DNA of 64,000 nt from Amia ocellicauda (GCF_036373705.1 NC_089869.1:10861676-10925675), one strand, 5' to 3'. Numbered from the stretch's first letter, positions 42,814-56,900 are shown. Made by a program: numbers and translations. The notes: generated from the letters alone by a model not told the origin.

Positions 42814-45800
42814 CTGCACGGGGCACAAGGAATACGCATTAGCCCGTCTCGGAGGCAGCGCTTTGGGAGGACTCGATGGCTTAGTATTGTGGCAGTGCAA
42901 TTCTGGGCTGGCTTTACTTCCAGCAGCGCCAAGGTTATGTTTAGCTCAAGCTCGAGTCTTTTCGAAGTGTGTTAGTGACTGGACAAGGGTCTCGGTGCTG
43001 GTTAGGTGGAACCAGGATTAGGTAGGGAGCCCTTGCATGCAAAATGCTGTTGTGCTACAGTATAGATTATATTGTATTTGCTCCTCTTCTATGACACACA
43101 CAAACACACACACACATACTGATTGACACTTCTATGGTTCGCTGGGCTAGGGAAGTTATCATTCAGATGTGCCACAGGGGGGCACTATTCAAGTATATTG
43201 CAAGAACTCCAGATTTTTTGTTTTTTGTTTCTGTGTCACAGGTCTGTGTCACAACTGCTACGCTGTGCTGTGCTGTGCTGTGATGGATGCTGTACTGCCT
43301 GCACTTGCACTGAAGCCCTGGTTTATTACTGTCCCCAATATGAGCAGCTTTAATGTGCAGATAATACAACTGTCAAGCAGATGTATAGAACTTTGTGGAG
43401 ATACTGTAGGGAAACTGTACATTATATTATAGCAGGGTTTCTATGTGTGTGTGTGTGTGTGTGTGGTTTATTGTGTTGTGTAGGAATTGTGATCCTGTTT
43501 GCTCTGATATATATGTAGTGCACATCCTCACCGACCCCAATGGGACACCATGTACCAAGACTATAGAGTAGTGAAAAAGCCAAATCCCTAACCCGCAAGC
43601 ACACAGCACACTCCCATCAACTCCATGCTGATATTCAGAAGGGTTCAGCTCTGGGGAATTCGTAGGCAGCAAAGTGCAGTAAAGCGCAAAATCGACACTG
43701 GTTAATGAATTAATGCCTCTCGTATCGTGAACCACAGCGGGCTGTATTGAATGGGGATGTGAGTTGTCTCTGCGATATTCAGCAATGAAGAAATCATGGA
43801 ATGCACTGGACACACACGCAGACACAACCACCAGCTTGTGCAACTGTGCTCAGACACCGCTGTAAAAGTACAGACTGCTTTGTTGCTCTGCACTTCCTGC
43901 TTTCCCATAGTCCTGTACTACACATATACTTGCAAATTGTTCTGCGTTTCAGTGGTTGCACTGATTGTGCACTGGGGAAACTACATACACAGATGCACTA
44001 TATATATATACAGTAAGCACTCATAGCTATACGTAATGCTGACATGAAGACAGGTAAGATAAGATGAATGGAATGCAAAATAATCAAACTCAAGAGAGTA
44101 ACATGACATAGAGGCAGAAAGAAGTGGAAAAGTGACGAGTTCCCTGGGAGATCCTAAGAGCTTTCGGGATTGGTGAAACTATAGCTGGGAGCTGGAGGGC
44201 AGAGAGGCAATTAGTGGCCTGTCTGGCTGTAGGAGCCTTCCGCCTGCAATGCAGTCTGTTGCAGGTTTTTACGCTGAGTCACTTCAGGAGTTAATGCCCC
44301 CCTCACCCGCTCTGTCTCTGTGTGTGCTCTCTCTCTCTCCCCCATCTCTTTCTCAAGGGCGTTCGGACGCAGTGGGACACCGTAGAGGTGGGCTCACTGC
44401 GGCAGAGAGAGGCAGACTGTGAGAAGCAGGGGGGGGGGGGAGCTCTGCAGAGGATGCTGTAGGTTTAATTACAGCTTTTATTTTGTAACTAATATTCTTT
44501 CTTTTCTTAATTAATATTCATTGGCTCAGTCTGCAAGTGTAGCTAAGGGAGAAGAAGATAACCAAACCAAACAGAGAGGATACAGAGACAGATGCAGGGA
44601 AATGAGGTCACTGACGCTGTACAGCAACCCCCACAGTATATAAATATATATATTTGTGCATATTTCAAACAAAAGCTTGTGTTCCAGCATGCTCTGTTGA
44701 GTGTTGAATTTGAGGCTTTGAGGGACTCCACAATGACCTTACACCCCACTGAAGGGGAATCACAGTCCTTCAGCTTGCATAGGTGAACTTCAAATCCTCC
44801 AGGCTTTACGTCCTGGGAAACAGTGGGAGTTTAGGTGGATTATGACAAAATTTGACTGTATTGAGGCCTTTGGGGGCCAGATGGCATTACAGATGTTGTG
44901 GTTTTTCAAGGCCAAGGGAGAGAATTTGTGCCCTAGAAATTGCACAGAGAGGCTGTAGTCAGCTGGTTTGTGTCCCGATTCCAATGCTGGGGTCCAGAAG
45001 CATTAAGTGAGAGTTCCTCTGGTTTGTGAGGCTTGCAATTAACCCTTTAACTGCCACCACTTTTCAGATTCCACCACGAGAAACAATGCACAACCTGGAG
45101 GGGTCTGCTTTGAACTTAGACCACCAACAATGGCAGCTAAAGGGTTTTAAAAAGAAAAAGCCTTGTCTGCAATGAGAAATCTGGATATGCATGCAGAGTA
45201 CTCCTAAATGTGGGTCCGCTGGATTGTGTTAAATGCGTTCTAGTTTTCTTGCTATTAAGCGGCCACCTCATACACACACAGTCTGTGCCTATTTCTGGTA
45301 CCTTCTATAGTCCGGCTGTAGTTTATGACTAAGGGGTCAGACTCTATTGCTACAGGCTGCTGGGTTGCATGGCTTACTTAGTTGCTTGAATTTAGAAATA
45401 TTTAATCTTTTTAAGGGGAAACCTTTTTTAAATTCAGCTCTGGTTAAAGGGAACAGCTGCTGTCTCAATCTGACAGCTCTGGAGGAACCATACGACTCTG
45501 CAGACCCCCAGCAATCGAGTGTGATGCCCCCAGTCTCGCCTAGGAGTAGAAAGTGTTAGGTCTCTTCAAACAGCACCGCGCATGTGAGACAAAGTCAGCA
45601 GAGCGCTGAGGAAAGTCAAAGCTGGCAGAGCCGACACTGAAGGCTACATGCTGCCCAAACATCTCCCCTCCTGCCCTTCTCACAGCCTCTACCCCAACCC
45701 CCCAGCAACAAAAGGCACCTGGTCTACAGGGGCATCCTGCCAGCAGTCGCCAGTCATGGTCCGACAGGGGGGAGACAAACAGAACAACAGGTTAACAACA

Positions 45801-48800
45801 GGACTGCCAGTTCAGCACTACAGGAGCTGTCCCCGCCGCAGTGGTGCTGATTTTGATTTTCTATATTTACTTACTTACTTAGTGTATCAGACCTTTCTCC
45901 ACCTGAATGAAATTAGTTCAGGACTGGGCTAATTTCTATACCAGAACAACCCCCACCACCACCAATTATGTTTTCCTACAGTGCAGCATTTGTTCCACTT
46001 TCCTTGAAATAAGCTCCAAGTAGTTGTCTGAGAATAGAGGTTCCTGTAAAGAATGAATTAGACCTGCTGACCTTTTTCATCTTGATGTACTTTGAAGAGG
46101 GACTAAAGGCAATGAAACCACACCATGTTCAAAGAAAGTGAGTCTAAGTGGCCTATTGCAGTGTTCTTGAATTAATTATCCACTTAACTGAACCAATTGG
46201 AACACATTTTGTGGTGTAATGTAGGCGATGACTTATAGAGACCTCTAAACACTGGACAGGAGTTTGAAGAAGACTTGGCACACTGTGACTCACCGGGTTT
46301 ACCATGCCAGTCGATGCTGCCACGTTCTCCAATCCCTCCACTGTCTTCGCAGACACTTGGTTGGCACCGCTTACCGCTGTATCACCCACGATGTTGGCCT
46401 GTTCGGTGGTCTTCTGAGCCACTGTGCCAGGGGAAGGAGAAACAAGTGTAAAAAAATACTAACTTTAACTTAGAACAGTGGCAAGTGGTAGTTTAAAACC
46501 TGCACATCCGAACAGTATTTCATAGAAAATATACAAATGAAAAAAATTAAAAAGACCATATTTCCTTATTAGTATTATGATTTTTATGTTTGTCAGCTTG
46601 AGAAGTGGGTCACAAACTTACGTGCTTCTATACTGTACATAGGGAGAGAGAGAGAGACAGAAAGAGAGAGTTCTTTCAGGGGCTGTGGTTAAAATGCTCT
46701 GCTTTGCTCTCTGAGTGTGATGTAACACCAGGAGATTTCAGGCCCTGATAGAGGCAAGTCTTCAGTGACTGCTCTGCAGGATAGATTTGTTGATAATGTA
46801 TAAATCTTGAAACATAAAACTCCAGAACACAAGGAAGCAAATGATAATGACATAATTTATTAAAATACAGTATTATTAAATTGTTGATCAGTTGGCCTTT
46901 AAAGAAAAGGTTCCCACAAGCCAAATATGGCCCCCACTGGTACTGTACCTGTATTTACACTGTGTACGACTCCTTCCTTCGTTTTTGAACCTGGAAAGCA
47001 AAAAGAGAGTACAATCAAACCAACAAAACAGCAGTCAGTTTCTTCTTCCCTCCCTGGTACCGCTTTAAAAAAAACAACCTGCCATTCACATTAACTCATG
47101 ATTGAATATCACCAGAATAGTGCTCAATGAAGACAATCAGATTGTCAGAGTCCTATGTTCATATGAAGCCTTTATGATTAAACTCAGGGCATTTACAATT
47201 CATGATCTGGAAGTACAAATCCACTGATGCAAATGTTCGGTGTTAGCTCTACCAGCCTCACAAGAATCGCTCAACTGTCCTCTGCTCTACTGGATGGGCA
47301 TGGTGCATGCTGGGAAGCTGGCGTGCCTCTGTAGCCTCTTAATGAAGAGCTCCCACCCTAAATGTCACTTTCCTGCACTTCTCATGCAGTTGCATTCCCG
47401 GCGCCCCCGGCTCGGCGGCAGCAGGGCTCCCTCGCACGCACGATCCTCCGCCGGAACAAAAGCCCTGCCCCGTTTCTCCAAAACTTCTGGATCAAAGGCG
47501 GGCCAGTTGCGTGCAAATATCAGTGCCCCCGCAGTTCTGGGGTCGGCAATGTATTTCCATTATTATTACGATGAAGACAAGGGCGTTAAACAAAGGAGCC
47601 ATTTAACGCAGGACCAAGGACATTAACGGGGAAAGGACTAAGCCTTGTATTGTTTATGGCTCCATTTCGTGTCCTGCTTGAGAGCTTGAATGCAGGAAAT
47701 GGAGGCGCAGGACTGTCACACTGTGTTCTTAACACAGCACAGGGCAGGAGAAAGGGACCTAAACATCTGAAGACTATTATAGGAAATTTGAAGTCGCCCC
47801 CTTTTGGGTGGTAGAGAACAGAAGGCATTTACAGACCTTTCATGTTTAGTTACTTACCTTATTTTGAGAAAATAGTTGCCCAATCCTACACAACGTCCTA
47901 ACGGAAAAACCAACTGACTGATCATTGCGTCTGGCCTCAAAAGAAATTCGTGTTTTATATCCTGGCAGTTCAATTATTCATATTCTCCCCTGAGCTATTC
48001 CCTCTGATCTCTCCCTCTGCACATGAAGACACCCCCCCCCCCCCCTGCGCGCACAGCACGCACACCATTAATTATCAATGGATCGCTGGTATTTTCGAAT
48101 TTGCAGGAGCTTTATACGTGATGTAACCCAAGTGCAACGTATAGTGCTTGGCCGCATTGAAATGCCGAGCTGTGTGCAGAAATCAAGTACAAATAAAACC
48201 CCAAGCACCAAAGTGAGCAAACACTTGCCCACACACATTTGGTATCTTGGCTTTGGGTACAATTTAGGCTCTGGCAGATAGATGATATGTATACAATATC
48301 CCAGGAATGTAGCAAGAGGAAAACATAGTTGTCCACTATTCTTTGGTCATTTTGCCAGCTTCTTCTCACCTCTTCCACCCCAAGTGGAGTGTGGACTGGT
48401 CAGTCCTATAGCTATCTTCCATGTGTCCAGATAAACAACAGAAGTGCCAAAACTACTTTTCATTTTGAGCCCTGCTCTGTATCTCAATGGGAGGAGAGAT
48501 GATAAAAGCAGAGCTATGTTTTAAGTGGGAGGTCCTGTTCTGGAACATATTGTGGACTGGACTCTTTCCCAGGACCACTTTATAGGCTTTTTGGCAGAGT
48601 GCAAAATTTGATCCACTTTGTTCTGTCACTAAATAAAATCCAGCTGAAATCCCAAAATGCAGCTAAAACATCTCCTCCAGCCAGTTCCCTTTAAACATTG
48701 GCAGTGACTTACAGAAAAATGGAGGCGAAAGTGTGTGCTGGGGTGACTGATTGAGATGCAGCTTGATGCAGCACTGGGAACATAGCCCTGTCAATGTAGT

Positions 48801-51800
48801 CCAGTGCAGCGGCCAAACACAGCCTGTCACGGCCTGATTACAGCCCCCCCCTGACATGTCAGAGCAGGAGAGATGTAAGTGCTGCGCAGTGAGGGAAACT
48901 GCAGATGTGCTGCTGCAGAGCTGGCAGTGTGCAGATCAGAGGTCCACAGACTGTATAATATGTAGAGATATGTCGTTTTTCCCATTTTTTCAGTTATTTG
49001 GAATCACTAGTAAGGCAACTCCAGGAGAAACATTCTGCCTTTTTTTCTCCCTGTGATCCCAGAATGCTCCACAGCCAAGCTCTCACACACATTGATGGAT
49101 TTGATGCAGCTGCAACTGCCAAGCTGGTCTGAACCTGCCACAACCCAGCTTCTAGTACTATTAACTCGAGGACTGCTGTGGGAGTCTCCGACAACCTATT
49201 TCAGTCTTACTCACAGCTGCAGGAGAGCTCGAGGTGGATGGCACAGTTCAGCCCGAGAGTCACTCCCCCAGCACTGTCCATCGAGAGCAGACGGGGTGTT
49301 TTGACTTGCGCAGTTCATTACTTCACTGAACTGAGGCACTTATATTTGGCCAGGTGGATAGTTAGTTCCCAGCTGAGGAGTTCAGACAACCCCAACTTAT
49401 TTTGGCCTAGACTGGCTTGACTAAGGGAACGATGACCTGGCCATGAGAACGAGGCCATCCAAACCCTCCCTCAGGAGCTGCTGCAAAGGACGTGTTTGGG
49501 GTGGAGGAGGGAGGTGAGGCCATGGATGCTAGGAAAGTGGGTTTGTTGCCAGATACTTATTCATAGGAATGTGACCCTATGCCAACATCCTCCAAGGAAT
49601 CTATTCTGTTTGTGTACATTTTGACCAGCAGTATCAACAATATTAGGAAGGTTTCAAACAAAAGGAGGTCGTTCATCTAGCCTGATTCAGCTTGTAGGAC
49701 CTTATGGATTCAAGGATCTCATCCGACCAGATCTTAGGCAAATCAACTCGAAAACAACAGCAGGTGACAAATACCCAGGATGCCAAGAAGCACATCTGTT
49801 CTCCAGACCTCAGTGCAAGCATTCTTGCGGTCTGTTCTGGGCAAGTGCACTTGGTCACCGCCATGAGTTAAATGCACCTCGATTGCTCACGAGGCGTCTG
49901 TCAGCTCCGCACACAGATGCAGCCCTGTGATGGGAGAGCCGCGTGACTGCCGCTCTGCTTTTAAAGATCACCCGCAAGGAGAGCATTTTCTGCTTTCATG
50001 TGGGTTGCTGATCTTCACATGATGGGAATGCTGCAAGAAAATAGCCCAACCCTACACGTTTTATAATACCATAATTATTAAAACGCAGCCTAGAATAGAC
50101 CGCATAGGACGTGCACAGTTTATTGAGTTTATTTTCTCATCTTGTCTGGTGTATTATGTGTCATACATTAATCTTTTGAGTTTTGCTCCTGGGGTGGAAA
50201 TAACATTGTTTCAAATGAAAGGTGTGAATACCTTTAACTACAAATATTGCCACATTAAACAAATGGCCAGAAAGACAATCTGAAAATACATTTGACTTCA
50301 ATGTTGTATATATATTTAGCGCAAGCATTGAAACAAACTATATTCAATTTTGGGATGTGTGTGAATATTTTATACTTCTTGTACTGCAGTCCCAGTGGCA
50401 TTATCTACTGCTTGAAGCATTTCGCCAATGGCATTTTATCCTCATCATGACAAATATCATATTCTCTTGATCTGATAATAAATAGTCAAGTTAAAGTTAT
50501 AAACCCTCTCTGAAAATCATTTGTGAAATGCCTTGAGCTAAGATCTTTAGTCAGTTCTTTAAATTAATTATTAACTGCTAATTAATACTAGAAAGGATAA
50601 ACTCACATTAACATTTTCATTTAGATTTAAATGACCAATTCAGCTATGCTCTGCCATGGTTTTATTTGGCTAATTCACTGCAATAGACATAACATCTCCA
50701 ATTTCCTGCCGTATTGTCTTATTATGCTAGCATTAGATGATTCTTATAAGCATTTACTATGTCAGCTGATTGTTTTGCTATTATTAACAAATAAGACAAC
50801 TGTCAAAGCATGTGCAATCACAGAAAATTCATGGATAAATGCAGGGGATAATATGTGACAGTACCATGAAATTGTACAATGTTTAAGACCTGTGATTGGT
50901 TCATCTAAGGTTCTTGAAATAGTAAAGAGGTTGAGAGTACTCTTTATGAACGGTTTCATAATACCCCACTAGAGGGTCTATCGAAAACAATTAAGACGCA
51001 CAGAGTAGTGGGGGTGTGGAACAGTTGAAGCTGAGCTGAGCTGCTTTGTGTCCCAGCTGGAGGACATGCTGAGACTGATTAGCTACCATGATTCTTATCT
51101 GCAGTTTTCCTGCAGTCTTTTCCATATCTGTTGCTGTTTATGAAAAGGTGTCCTCTCCATCAGCCTTTGATTCAGGCCTGGCATGACCCTCACATCCAGA
51201 CGTCCCCATGTCTAGGTGTGTTGGAGTATGCTATATTTTGCTTGGCGTTTTGACACAGATGTATTATATGCAAGTAAAGATTACTCATCACTTTCAAAAA
51301 GAAGGCAGAGGGAATAAGTAGAAACGGGCAAGGCCAAAAAAGGGCAAGGCTGAGGAATACCAATGTATCAGTATTATTGAGAGAGCAAGGGGAAATTCGA
51401 GTGATATACTCTGAACGCACAGAGGATGTAACGCTTGGCTAGAACAGAGAATAACATGAAATAAAAAAATATTTACGATTGCCTTTGTGTTCTGGAATTC
51501 AGTCGCTCTCCCTGGTATTGGTCAGTGTTGAACAGAGCCTCACTATCAGTTTATGCTTCATTGTTGTTCTGACTGATCCTATTCTGCCTCAAATTGTGTA
51601 GGAGATGATTGGGGAATCAGTAGCTTTATAATGCACCTGGCTGTGTGGAGATGCTCGGGATGGGGAGCTGGAGAGGAAGAGAAAGCTGGTGTTTACTATG
51701 CAGACCCAGCCCTGCAGTGCCCACCAGGGGCTCAATTATACAAGCAGACTCCTGGGCACGTTGGCAGCTCTGTGACCGAAAGCCTCAGATCTTATCAGGC

Positions 51801-53459
51801 ACTGTGCAGGGGTCCTCTTCATAACTTGTGGCTGCAGTCAGGGCCTCCTGGACGCCCATAATGCAGTGACAGGGCAGAAAAGGAGAGATTATTGCCTAAT
51901 AATTATTGCTTAGTGCAGCTAGAGAATACTCTCTGTGGTCCTGGAGAGAGACAGTAAGGGGGCTTTTTAAATGGTCAACCAAACATTAGAAATATTTAAC
52001 TGTCTTGTAATGGAGCAAATAATTGGTCCAAGCCCAGTGACAAAATATCTTAAGGTAAGAGACTGCAGTGCTGTGAGCCATCTGGCCCCTCAATAAATCA
52101 CATCTCTTTTCACGCAAGGCTGGTTCTGTGACCAAGGATACCGCACACATAAATCTCAGCCACAGCACGGGACTGCAGAACAGCTGTCTGTAACCACTGC
52201 AGCTCCGGAGAAACTGCGTGGAGGGCTGACTGCACCGATCGTTTGGGTGGGGAGCAGAGCAAAGGCATTTCAGAGGTTAAAAAGAACAGCCGAAATGAGC
52301 AATGTGGCTTTTGTGCAGGACTGAACTTCTTAACTGCTTAGCTTAGTACCCTAAGGGCTCCGGCTGGTTTAGCCGATGATGGATCAAGTGGAAAAGCAGC
52401 CGATACCATGGGATAGTGTACTGGGGCCAGCATCAATGCTGCATTGCAAATAGGACACCGTGAGTGTGGGAGCAGGTGTGTTTCAATAATGTTTCCTCTC
52501 GAGACCCTTTTTTGGATTCCTGAATTTTCTCGGGTGTTCTCTCTGCAGTGAGACTCTCTTCACTGCAAGGTTCAGTGACTGTTCACACCCTGGTAACAGC
52601 ACAGTAATGCATAGGGATCTCATGGTGAGATAGAGGATTAGAAATGCATGTCTATAGATCTATAGGTAGTCTTAGAGCCCAGCCTGGTGCAGTATAGCAG
52701 GTGCCCTTCGAAACAGCGATGCGAAACACACTGCAGTCTTAATGGGAGGGCGCATCACAAGGGTAACCTTGCTTTACATTTTGTATCTTGGTGGGATCTG
52801 GGTCCTGGAAAACCCCCACTAGGTCCTGCTAGTACTTGAATACTACAGAGATCGGAGGAAGAGTAAATCACAGCTGATCTCATTATTACTCTTATTATTT
52901 TTTTGGTATCCTGTCTAACCTGTCTCTGAACCTCTTTTTCTGTCTCTTTCTCTCTGGAGTTTACGAACACCACACCCCAGATGCGTCCTTCTACTGCTGC
53001 ACCACTTTTTTACCCCCCGACCTCCTCCCTCCAGTCAGTCAGTCCTGTCCCCTACCTCTCCCTGCCTTGTCTCACAGCTCTTAGTCTTGGTGTATTCACA
53101 AAAGCTGCAAAGCCCAAAAGAATGATAAAAATAACAATAATAACATTTTTAAGATAGGATGCACAGTCCTATGTTAATCTGCAGTCCTGCTGAGTTTTTT
53201 CTCTCTCCCCCTTTGCTACATGACCATTTTTTCATCACACTTGTATACAGCTATAGGTAGAGGTCGTTTCTTTTCCTCAAGGTCCCCCTGTTGCAAAGTC
53301 CTCACCATCTCCCAGCCTCCATGCACCCCGTCACCTACCTACATACATGACCCCTTCCTTGGTTTTCGCGGCAGCTTCCTCCACCCCTTGCTTGGTCTTC
53401 TCCGCTGCTGCCACCATCCCCTCCTTGGCCATGGAAAATCCCTTCTTCAATACATCCAT
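42754..53459 (-). CDS. SNCG: Gamma-synuclein (four exons; last exon unresolved)
   Basis: Small, natively unfolded, vesicle-binding protein of neurons and other tissues. Coding exons on the minus strand: 53339-53459, 46949-46990, 46294-46421 and 42754-42813. They join with consistent phases to give 117 codons. The product begins [20 protein letters not shown] and contains the imperfect 11-residue KTKEGV repeats (KTKQGV, KTKEGV, KTKEGVV, KTTEQA). These form the lipid-binding amphipathic helix. It then passes through a NAC-like segment ([14 protein letters not shown]) into an acidic tail ([20 protein letters not shown]). Exon 2 is 42 nt, as in other synucleins. [15 protein letters not shown] at the start and divergence after residue 75 favour gamma over alpha or beta. 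Human SNCG has 127 residues, so about ten are missing: the terminal exon was not securely found. A candidate acceptor is at 42290/42289, with another at about 41498. Adjacency to GLUD1 supports orthology. Confidence 0.92.
42814..46293 (-). other. SNCG: SNCG intron 3 (3.5 kb)
   Basis: Contains a CTCF-like CCACAGGGGGGCACTA at 43172-43187, a TG microsatellite near 43445-43464, and a small TTAA MITE at 45039-45150. No other exon seen. Confidence 0.6.
45039..45150. mobile_element. Small piggyBac-like MITE
   Basis: TTAACCCTTTAACTGCCA at the left and TGGCAGCTAAAGGGTTTTAA at the right form imperfect inverted repeats around a 70 bp core. The CCCTTT terminus next to TTAA is typical of piggyBac-related elements. 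Confidence 0.5.
46294..46421 (-). CDS. SNCG: SNCG exon 3
   Basis: 128 nt encoding [20 protein letters not shown], then [20 protein letters not shown] and VNP. Acceptor TGGCACAG, donor GTGAGT. Confidence 0.95.
46949..46990 (-). CDS. SNCG: SNCG exon 2
   Basis: 42 nt encoding [13 protein letters not shown] with split codons at both ends. Acceptor CTTTCCAG, donor GTACAG. Confidence 0.93.
46991..53338 (-). other. SNCG: SNCG intron 1 (6.3 kb)
   Basis: No exon recognised. A CpG-rich patch at about 47395-47540 and a run of C at 48031-48046 are the notable points. The remainder is AT-balanced unique-looking DNA. Confidence 0.55.
53339..53459 (-). CDS. SNCG: SNCG exon 1
   Basis: Residues 1-40 plus one base, ATG at 53457-53459. 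It contains the first repeats ([16 protein letters not shown]). Donor GTAGGT. In-frame upstream codons exist but encode a microsatellite, so the conserved MDVLKKG start is used. Confidence 0.95.
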
Positions 53460-53876
53460 TCTGGAACCTGGAGCTGGAGCTGCTGTCTCTGACTTTCGCT
53501 GCTCGTGTGTGCGTGTGTGAGTATGTGTGTGTGTGTGTGTCTGTGCGTGCACCAGGGAGCAGAGCAATCTCTTTCTCCACCAGAGAGGAGGAGGAGGAGA
53601 GGGTTGGTGTTTGGAGGGGGAGGGGGGATGGATAGACTGTGTGCACTGCTTACTGGCTAGCTGGCTTCTGCAGAGAGCGACACAGGGCTGTCAGACACAG
53701 TAGAGACAGCGGGAGCAGGACGAGACGGAGGCAGTGAAGAAGAGAGCGAGTGAAAGAGTGTGACAGAGCGAAAGGAGAGCAGAAAGGCAAATCCCACTAG
53801 GAGCTGCAGTGTATTTAAGTCAGAATGCAGCCCCCCCTCCCTCCCTCCCTTCCACCTTAGTTCAGCGCGCACACTC

Positions 53877-53945
53877 TCACACACACACACACACGCACGC
53901 ACACACGCACAAACACACACGCACGCACGCACACACACACACAAA
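53877..53945. repeat. (CA)n/(CACG)n microsatellite
   Basis: Alternating CACA and CACG units upstream of SNCG. A second TG run lies in its probable 5' UTR (53525-53541). Confidence 0.9.
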
Positions 53946-56900
53946 CACACTCTCTGGAAACAGGCTGATTACAGTCTGTATGTTTGTATTTTTGTTGCAC
54001 TAGCAAACTCCTTTCTTTATCATTCAGTTTCCTTTATATTCCCAAATTAGATTGTTATTATTAGTGGTAGTAGTAGTGATATTATTCGCAGTGATGTCAT
54101 CATCATCTCAGATCTGTCCCCCATAGATTCCCTACAAATTGGATATAATGTTTCTCAACTCAACTGTGCATCTGGGTCTAAAGGCAGTAGGGATGATAGC
54201 ACTCAATGTAAAGCCATTAACCCTTAAATGCGGGAACCGAAAAGGCTTCACTGACTGTGTAATAAGAGCAAGATGGGCTTTTTGTTATTTGGTATCCTGT
54301 ATATGTAGTTTTCCAGCATTTAAGGGGTTCAAAAAAGGTCCCTTACACAGGAGAAAGGTTGCAACCTTTTTTTTTCTTTTTTTTTTTACAGAGGCTGGTT
54401 TTGTTTCCCATCTAAGGAGTTCCTCTTCAATTTCATAAATGTTGCTGCTCCACAAATCCCCTACTTCAGCTCTACAAGGCTCAGCCCAGAGGAACAGCAT
54501 AGCCCCCATCGCCAAAAGCATGCATCTCCTGTTCTTCTCTATAGCTGACCTATAAACTACATCAGGTGCATCTGTCTTTCCCTGTCTGCCATAGGTCTGA
54601 TCTGATCTGGGTGGCCAAGGCACCTCGCATCCAACAATTACCTTCTTTGTGCTAAGGTACATGTCCTATACAGTGATGTGATGAATGACAAGCTTGGGCG
54701 AAACACAAATATGCAAATAGACAAATTGATATGGCAAATGAGTTCCAGGGATATTGGTTGTTTTAAGTGTTTGTTTGTCACATGCTCTTTGTATGGCCGT
54801 CCATTTCTCTGCAGATGTTGGTATTGTCATGATGAGAATGCTTGCAAGTCAATTTGTGCCAGTTCTCCAGAAGTGCCCCTAGAAATATATTGTGAATAAC
54901 ACGAGTCACTGTGTATAAAACGCAAACTCTGCAATTGCTAAAGACTGGGAAGCAAGTGCTGTGAATTCTTGGAGAAGCAGCTGAGCGGTCACCCAAAAAG
55001 AGCAAATCAAATGGAAAAAAAAAAAATGCTGAATCATTGCCGTCATCTGTCTTTGATACCTTTTCAATTCCCATCAGGTGTGGCCAGTAGAAATGCAATG
55101 ACTCAGCACTTCACCTCCAGCATCCTGCAGTATCGGCCTCCACCCCACCAGGCTCAAGACACTTCTCTCTGCCTATTGGCTGTGGGCCAGCGCAGTATAT
55201 ATTTATAGATCCGCTAATTTGACGACACAGTGTGAGAATGTGCGTGCATTTTGGCTCTGGTGGTGCGCCCAACCTCTCCCGATTCTCCCCAACCGGCTCT
55301 AGCCCAGGGTCAGAGGTCGCCATAGCTCATGGGGGCTTTGCATCTCTGTGTCAAATTAATCACACCCCTTCAAAAACACCTCCCCTCCGCCTACCTCCAA
55401 CCACAAAAACAAGAATCCCATCAAGGTCAATCCACAGACGGTTGATTGAAGAAATAAATCAAATTTAATAAATCGACGCTAATTCAGTCAAACCTTAAAA
55501 TTCCCATTTGAGGAATGCAGTTTCCTTTAGATACTTGGCACCACATCAGCACTGCTATTCCCCATGGCCCACCTCCCCCGACCTCCACGTTTATAAGCTT
55601 CCAACACAGGCCGGGTCATTTAATTAAGACAACTGAATTGGGCAGAGACATTCATAACAAGAAGCAGCACTGAAGTCAAGCAGTCTTGATTAAATCTGGG
55701 CCCAGGTGACTGCTGACAGAGACAGTGGGACCCTGTGAAGTCCCATGGAACGTTTGGCCAGCACTTAGGGAGCAGTTAATCTGGGACAATAGCTGTAAAC
55801 AGATGGAAAATAATCAATCTCCACTGTGCCGTCTGAGTTGAGACCGGCCCTTCAAGAGAGCTCCCATTAGCAGGAGGCTGCCAAGTGCTTCACAGGCCTG
55901 TGTGGCATTTTCCTTGCCCGTCCAGCCTGGCACGCACACACCAAACCTCCAGAAAATGCATTCCAGCTCTAGGATCATGTGCATTGTGAGTGGGGGGTGG
56001 CTAGGGGGCTGCCACAGTAACATCTGCTGGACTGTGCTCTCTCTCTCGCTCTCTATCCCTCTCTCTCTCTCCCTCTAGCTTCTGCACTTCTGTATATTAG
56101 GCTGGTCATCTTGTGCGTCATACAGGCTTAGGTAGTTGTGGTTTATTCCACTGTGTAAAAGCAGCTTTGTTGGTACAGTAGACAATTGATATTTTGTCTT
56201 TTTTTGGGGGGGGATTGGTTCATGCAAATGTGGCAGGCTTTGAAGCAACATCACAAATCAGCTAGCAGGCAATCTTGTGTGCACTGGAAGATTTTAAAAG
56301 CACACAGTATAAAGTATCTGCAAACTAGAAAGGAAAAAAATAATAGAGAGAGGAATATGCATGTACCCAGCAGTGAATATGCATGTCCCATAGTTCCCTG
56401 AGCCCCGAGAAATGGGTGGCGGTGTTGTGTTACTAATATTCATAATCAGCAATTGCTTACGAATGCAGCATCTGAAAAATGACAGATTGTGTTCATTACT
56501 GTGTGTAAAATACTGTAATTTCCTTTAAGGCAGGAGAGCAAAGAGAAGAATTGCCTCCCAGTAGATGCAGCTCTCAGTGCTCTGCTATAGTACAGCATCC
56601 TGGTCTCCTCCCCTCCCCCACCTCCCACTCCTCCTCCCTCCCCCCCCCCCCCAGCAGCGACACTCCTCCATCTCGCCTCGGAAACGGACCAATGACGCGG
56701 GCACTGCAGCAGCCTGCCAACCCCGCACTCACAAGCCCCCGCTGCCCTGCCACGCCCTTGCTGAGCGCCGTATCTCTGCAGTCCCTCCCAGCAGCCCCTG
56801 CTCCAGACGAGAACCTGCTAGGACAGCACTTTAAGCTCTGGGAACAAGAGGCTCGGGCACAAAATCAATCGCAGGAAGCATAATCGATAGGGACCCAGGA

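Noticed and set aside
53657-54050. Open frames on both strands over the CA microsatellite upstream of SNCG
   Set aside because: They translate simple repeats (Cys/Val or His/Thr) and carry no gene signals.
56551-56883. 110-codon proline-rich + strand frame
   Set aside because: GC-rich low-complexity sequence without splice sites or a known family; possibly a regulatory CpG patch at most.
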